Below, piece by piece: positions 61,661 through 64,000 of a DNA stretch of 64,000 bases; the first letter of the stretch is position 1; the number at the start of each line of letters is the position of its first letter. The translations under genes were made by a program, and so were the position numbers. The stretch spans positions 3,179,521 through 3,243,520 of the forward strand of contig NZ_CP144125.1 of assembly GCF_036429475.1 (NCBI RefSeq). Direction: 5' to 3'. The stretch is from Halalkalicoccus sp. CGA53 (GTDB lineage Archaea > Halobacteriota > Halobacteria > Halobacteriales > Halalkalicoccaceae). A model generated the notes under the pieces. It saw only the letters and a list, made by a program, of their open reading frames with translations, was not told the DNA's origin and did not search any database.

Positions 61661-63139
61661 CTATCCACCGTCGTTTCGTATAAACCGCTCAATTAATTTT
61701 CTGTCGAAAAGACCGGTCAAATACGATAGTACACCTACAATTACCATTCCGAGCATGACCACAGAAAACAATGAGACGATTCCTTGTATCTGTCCTCTGA
61801 CCAATATGACAATAATGCTCATAACAACCGTGATACCAAGCACATAGGTCAGTTGAGTACTGATCCGATTGAACTTAATCTCCAATTCCTTATTCATTAT
61901 ATATAAATTCAATAAGGTATATGCTCCATATGTAATTAGCGTCGCAAGTACTGCTCCTTCAACTCCAATTGTCGGTATTAGTAGAAGGTTTAGGCCAACG
62001 TTTGCTACAGAGGTGGTTGTATTTATTATCGCACGCTCGCGCGCTCGTCCTAGAAAATCCAGTCCAGCGCTCGTATATTTCATAATGGAATTCAATACTA
62101 AATATATAGAAAATAATTGGATTACAAGAACTGCACCCAAATAATCTGACCCGAAAATATACTCGATCATGGGTTCGGCGAGTAATGCAATCCCTGCAGC
62201 TGCAGGTAGATACAGCGCGAGTGTATATAGTACAGACTGTTCGAAGATACGAGATATCTTCTCAATGTTTTCGTCAGCTTTAGCCGACCCGAATGCCGGG
62301 GCAAGCGTGTAGCCGAGAGCACTAACAGGAGTTTCGACCATCTTCACGATCTTTTCGCCGAGAGTATAGAAGCCGACAGCGACCGGACCTAAAAAGAACC
62401 CCACCAACAATGTGTCTACGGTTTTCGAGAGTAGAGAGCCGCTTTTCGTGGCTATAATGGGGATGTTGTATTCGAAGATTCGTCTTGGTAACCCCGGCTC
62501 GGGCTCCTCATCAGGATCATAGTTCGGATATACAAAGACAAATAGTAGGAAGAAGGCCGTTAAAAAGGAAAGCGCGTACCCTATCGTATATCCCAACATA
62601 CCTCCGAAAGCCCCAAATCCGAATATGACCAGCGCACCCGCCGCAAGGAGCGTTCCGACGCTGTTCACAATGTTAGCTATCGAGATTATCTTCATTTCTT
62701 CAAAACCTTGTAGTAAGTGGTCCAAATACGAATAAAGTGTAGAGAAAGCGAGAAAAATACTACCCAGTAATAGCAGGGGGGCCACGTCGGGATTATTCAC
62801 TAACTCGGCGATTTCCGCATGAAAAAGTCCAAGAATAATCACTGACACTACGGTTGAAATTAATATAAACAGCGTCCCAAATCGAATAACATGTCTTACT
62901 TGTCCTGGATTAGATACTTTAAATTCGGAAATATATCGTGATGCTGAGCGTCCAAATCCCAAATTTGAAACGAACGATAGCATTGATATCACCGAAAACG
63001 CGAAAAAGAGAAGTCCGTATCCATTGGGATCGAGAACCCGAGCTAATATAATAGTCAATATTCCTCCCGTAATTGCGGTCACAAATTTAGAAAATAATTT
63101 CCATCTCAGACCCGATATAATAGATGACACTAAATCCAT
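61661..63139 (-). CDS. Flippase (Wzx/AglR-like, MATE/MOP superfamily)
   Basis: A 492-aa membrane protein with about 14 helices. The start SSIISGLRWKLFSKFVTAIT, GGILTIILARVLDPNGYGLLFFAF is typical of polysaccharide-type flippases (family MOP). A central AFGSAKADENIEKISRIFEQ loop and a C-terminal helix set follow. It would flip lipid-linked glycans across the membrane for surface glycosylation. The codon use is A/T-rich, unlike most of the window, so the gene was likely acquired. Its 3' end is intact but the stop codon is part of the IS6 target site. Confidence 0.9.
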   Translation of the reverse strand: MDLVSSIISGLRWKLFSKFVTAITGGILTIILARVLDPNGYGLLFFAFSVISMLSFVSNLGFGRSASRYISEFKVSNPGQVRHVIRFGTLFILISTVVSVIILGLFHAEIAELVNNPDVAPLLLLGSIFLAFSTLYSYLDHLLQGFEEMKIISIANIVNSVGTLLAAGALVIFGFGAFGGMLGYTIGYALSFLTAFFLLFVFVYPNYDPDEEPEPGLPRRIFEYNIPIIATKSGSLLSKTVDTLLVGFFLGPVAVGFYTLGEKIVKMVETPVSALGYTLAPAFGSAKADENIEKISRIFEQSVLYTLALYLPAAAGIALLAEPMIEYIFGSDYLGAVLVIQLFSIYLVLNSIMKYTSAGLDFLGRARERAIINTTTSVANVGLNLLLIPTIGVEGAVLATLITYGAYTLLNLYIMNKELEIKFNRISTQLTYVLGITVVMSIIVILVRGQIQGIVSLFSVVMLGMVIVGVLSYLTGLFDRKLIERFIRNDGG

Positions 63140-63437
63140 TTTTCTAGCTATGATTTTCTATAGCCACTCAATTAGCACTTTCGATATCCGGCACCCATCC
63201 TGGTTATTCATATATAAGACTACCGGAATTTAATATATGTTATTTTGATTTAAGGCCTGAACCGGTTCGCAAATCCCATATCAATTCATAAAAAGGGAAG
63301 CTACTACTCGTGTTCTGAGGGTCGATTTTAAATTACTGTATTTACCTGAATACCAATTGATATAAACGGTTCTATTAAGTCCGCTGATAGGGTCGAAGTA
63401 CTCGGTGCTTTACAGCAATATAAAATAAAAGGTCGGT
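63140..63437. other. 298-bp A/T-rich gap between flippase and IS6 element
   Basis: No gene recognised. It holds the flippase promoter on the minus strand (A/T-rich 63220-63260). Confidence 0.4.
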
Positions 63438-63493
63438 GGCAGTGTCTAGTTGAGGGGATTTGAGAAGCGAGCAGGTCGTGGTGAGTGGTGATC

Positions 63494-64000
63494 ATGCAAC
63501 TCGCAGACCTGCTCAAAGAGACTCTCGACGTGGAATCTCTTGAGGCTTGGGAGAACGAGCGCACCCCGACACCCATCAGGGTGTTCGGGGTGCGCCTGCA
63601 CTCGATGGGATTGTCTGTGAGGGAAACGACCGCGGTCCTCGAATGGCTCGGCGTAGAACGGTCGCATGGAGCGGTCTGGTCGTGGACGCATCGGCTAGCG
63701 GATCGCCAGCCCGACCCGCCGTCGGCAACGCCGACGCGGGTCGCGGTCGACGAGACGGCGATCCGCGTCGACGGCGAACTCTGCTGGCTGTATGCGGCGA
63801 TTGACATCGAGTCGAAGCTGCTGCTTGATGTGGAATTGTTCAGCCGACGCGGGACCGATCCCGCGTCGTTCACGAGAGCGCAGCTCTCGTGCAGCCCATC
63901 AGAACGCTTCGCGTTCTGAGGATGGCGTTCTTGCATCGACTCACACAGAACCACGATCTTTCGGAGGCGGTGGTTCTGGCGGATGGCTTTGGGTATCTGA
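63494..64000 (+). pseudogene. IS6-family transposase, interrupted by a hairpin insert, partial
   Basis: Starts MQLADLLKETLDVESLEAWE (ATG 63494), with MGLSVRETTAVLEWLGVERS, RVAVDETAIRVDGELCWLYA and ELFSRRGTDPAS. A foreign 54-bp sequence then brings a stop at 63917-63919, after which AFLHRLTQNHDLSEAVVLAD and GFGYL resume in another frame to the window end. Without the insert the reading frame would continue normally, so this copy was alive when it was hit. Confidence 0.8.
63869..63922. repeat. Double-hairpin insert (PATE/IS200-605-end-like)
   Basis: Two strong hairpins in 54 bp: CACGAGAGC-GCA-GCTCTCGTG (63871-63891, 9-bp stem) and CAGAACGC-TTC-GCGTTCTG (63900-63918, 8-bp stem). Paired hairpins with short loops are typical for ends of IS200/IS605-IS1341 elements and for the palindrome-associated elements (PATEs) derived from them in haloarchaea. 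It interrupts the IS6 transposase with no target duplication visible, as expected for such elements. Confidence 0.7.

Larger units (their letters stand above)
63438..64000 (+). mobile_element. IS6-type element, left part, cut by window end
   Basis: Left end GGCAGTGTCTAGTTGA (63438-63453) is the same type as the fragment at 20421-20436, and the transposase follows in plus orientation. The right end is outside the window. A 54-bp hairpin insert disrupts it (63869-63922). Confidence 0.8.

Noticed and set aside
1-64000. tRNA, rRNA or CRISPR array
   Set aside because: No T-loop type sequences in a tRNA context, no rRNA-like blocks and no regularly spaced repeats were found.

Overview
The window is chromosomal-type DNA of a halophilic archaeon (class Halobacteria). 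Most proteins are acidic and GC-rich, regulators are of the HTH-10 (Bat) and HalOD1 types, halocyanin-like cupredoxins and Tat signals are present, and many starts look leaderless with a TATA box about 25 nt upstream. No rRNA, tRNA or CRISPR array was recognised.

Region 1 (0.8-19 kb) is an anaerobic-respiration / N-oxide island. A minus-strand operon encodes a Tat-exported molybdopterin reductase of the NarG/NxrA type (alpha), its NarH-like iron-sulfur beta subunit and a TorD-like chaperone. Around it lie a CBS protein, an Mrp/ApbC Fe-S carrier divergent from a halocyanin, a small Cys protein, a winged-helix regulator, a Cys-rich HTH-10 regulator, a PPOX-type flavoprotein, an AhpD-like protein, an NnrS-like membrane protein and a truncated haemoglobin. 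Three near-identical palindromes (consensus TTCCCAGYCGGTGGGAA) lie at a fixed distance upstream of TATA-like boxes of this island, which suggests one shared regulator. A FilR1-type regulator with a 1-nt frameshift and a nitroreductase with an internal amber codon flank a BBE-type FAD oxidase.

Region 2 (19-31 kb) holds accessory metabolic and membrane genes (CPBP protease, cupin, two MFS-type transporters, epoxide hydrolase, OsmC, bactofilin-like membrane protein), an orphan eCIS-core (DUF4157) metalloprotease-like protein that may be an injected effector, two copies of a 100-bp MITE, transposase relics, and an HTH-10/HalOD1 regulatory pair.

Region 3 (31.9-42.6 kb) is the most unusual part. 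Five minus-strand genes encode two very large proteins of unknown family, a subtilase fused to a MepA(M74)-like murein endopeptidase domain, a MelC1-like tyrosinase copper chaperone and a Streptomyces-type tyrosinase. None has a visible signal peptide.

Region 4 (43-64 kb) is mosaic: a membrane-anchored metallophosphoesterase, an intact IS1595-type element, surface-glycan genes (formyltransferase, methyltransferase, GT2 glycosyltransferase, broken ATP-grasp, AT-rich flippase), an Orc1/Cdc6 plus orphan large-terminase patch, plasmid/virus-like Zn-ribbon and coiled-coil genes, toxin-antitoxin relics, and several IS6-type elements. One IS6 copy has 15-bp terminal repeats and an 8-bp target duplication over the flippase stop codon. 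Another is itself interrupted by a double-hairpin insert. At least six broken genes can be repaired by changing a homopolymer run by one base, so either sequencing error or real decay should be considered.
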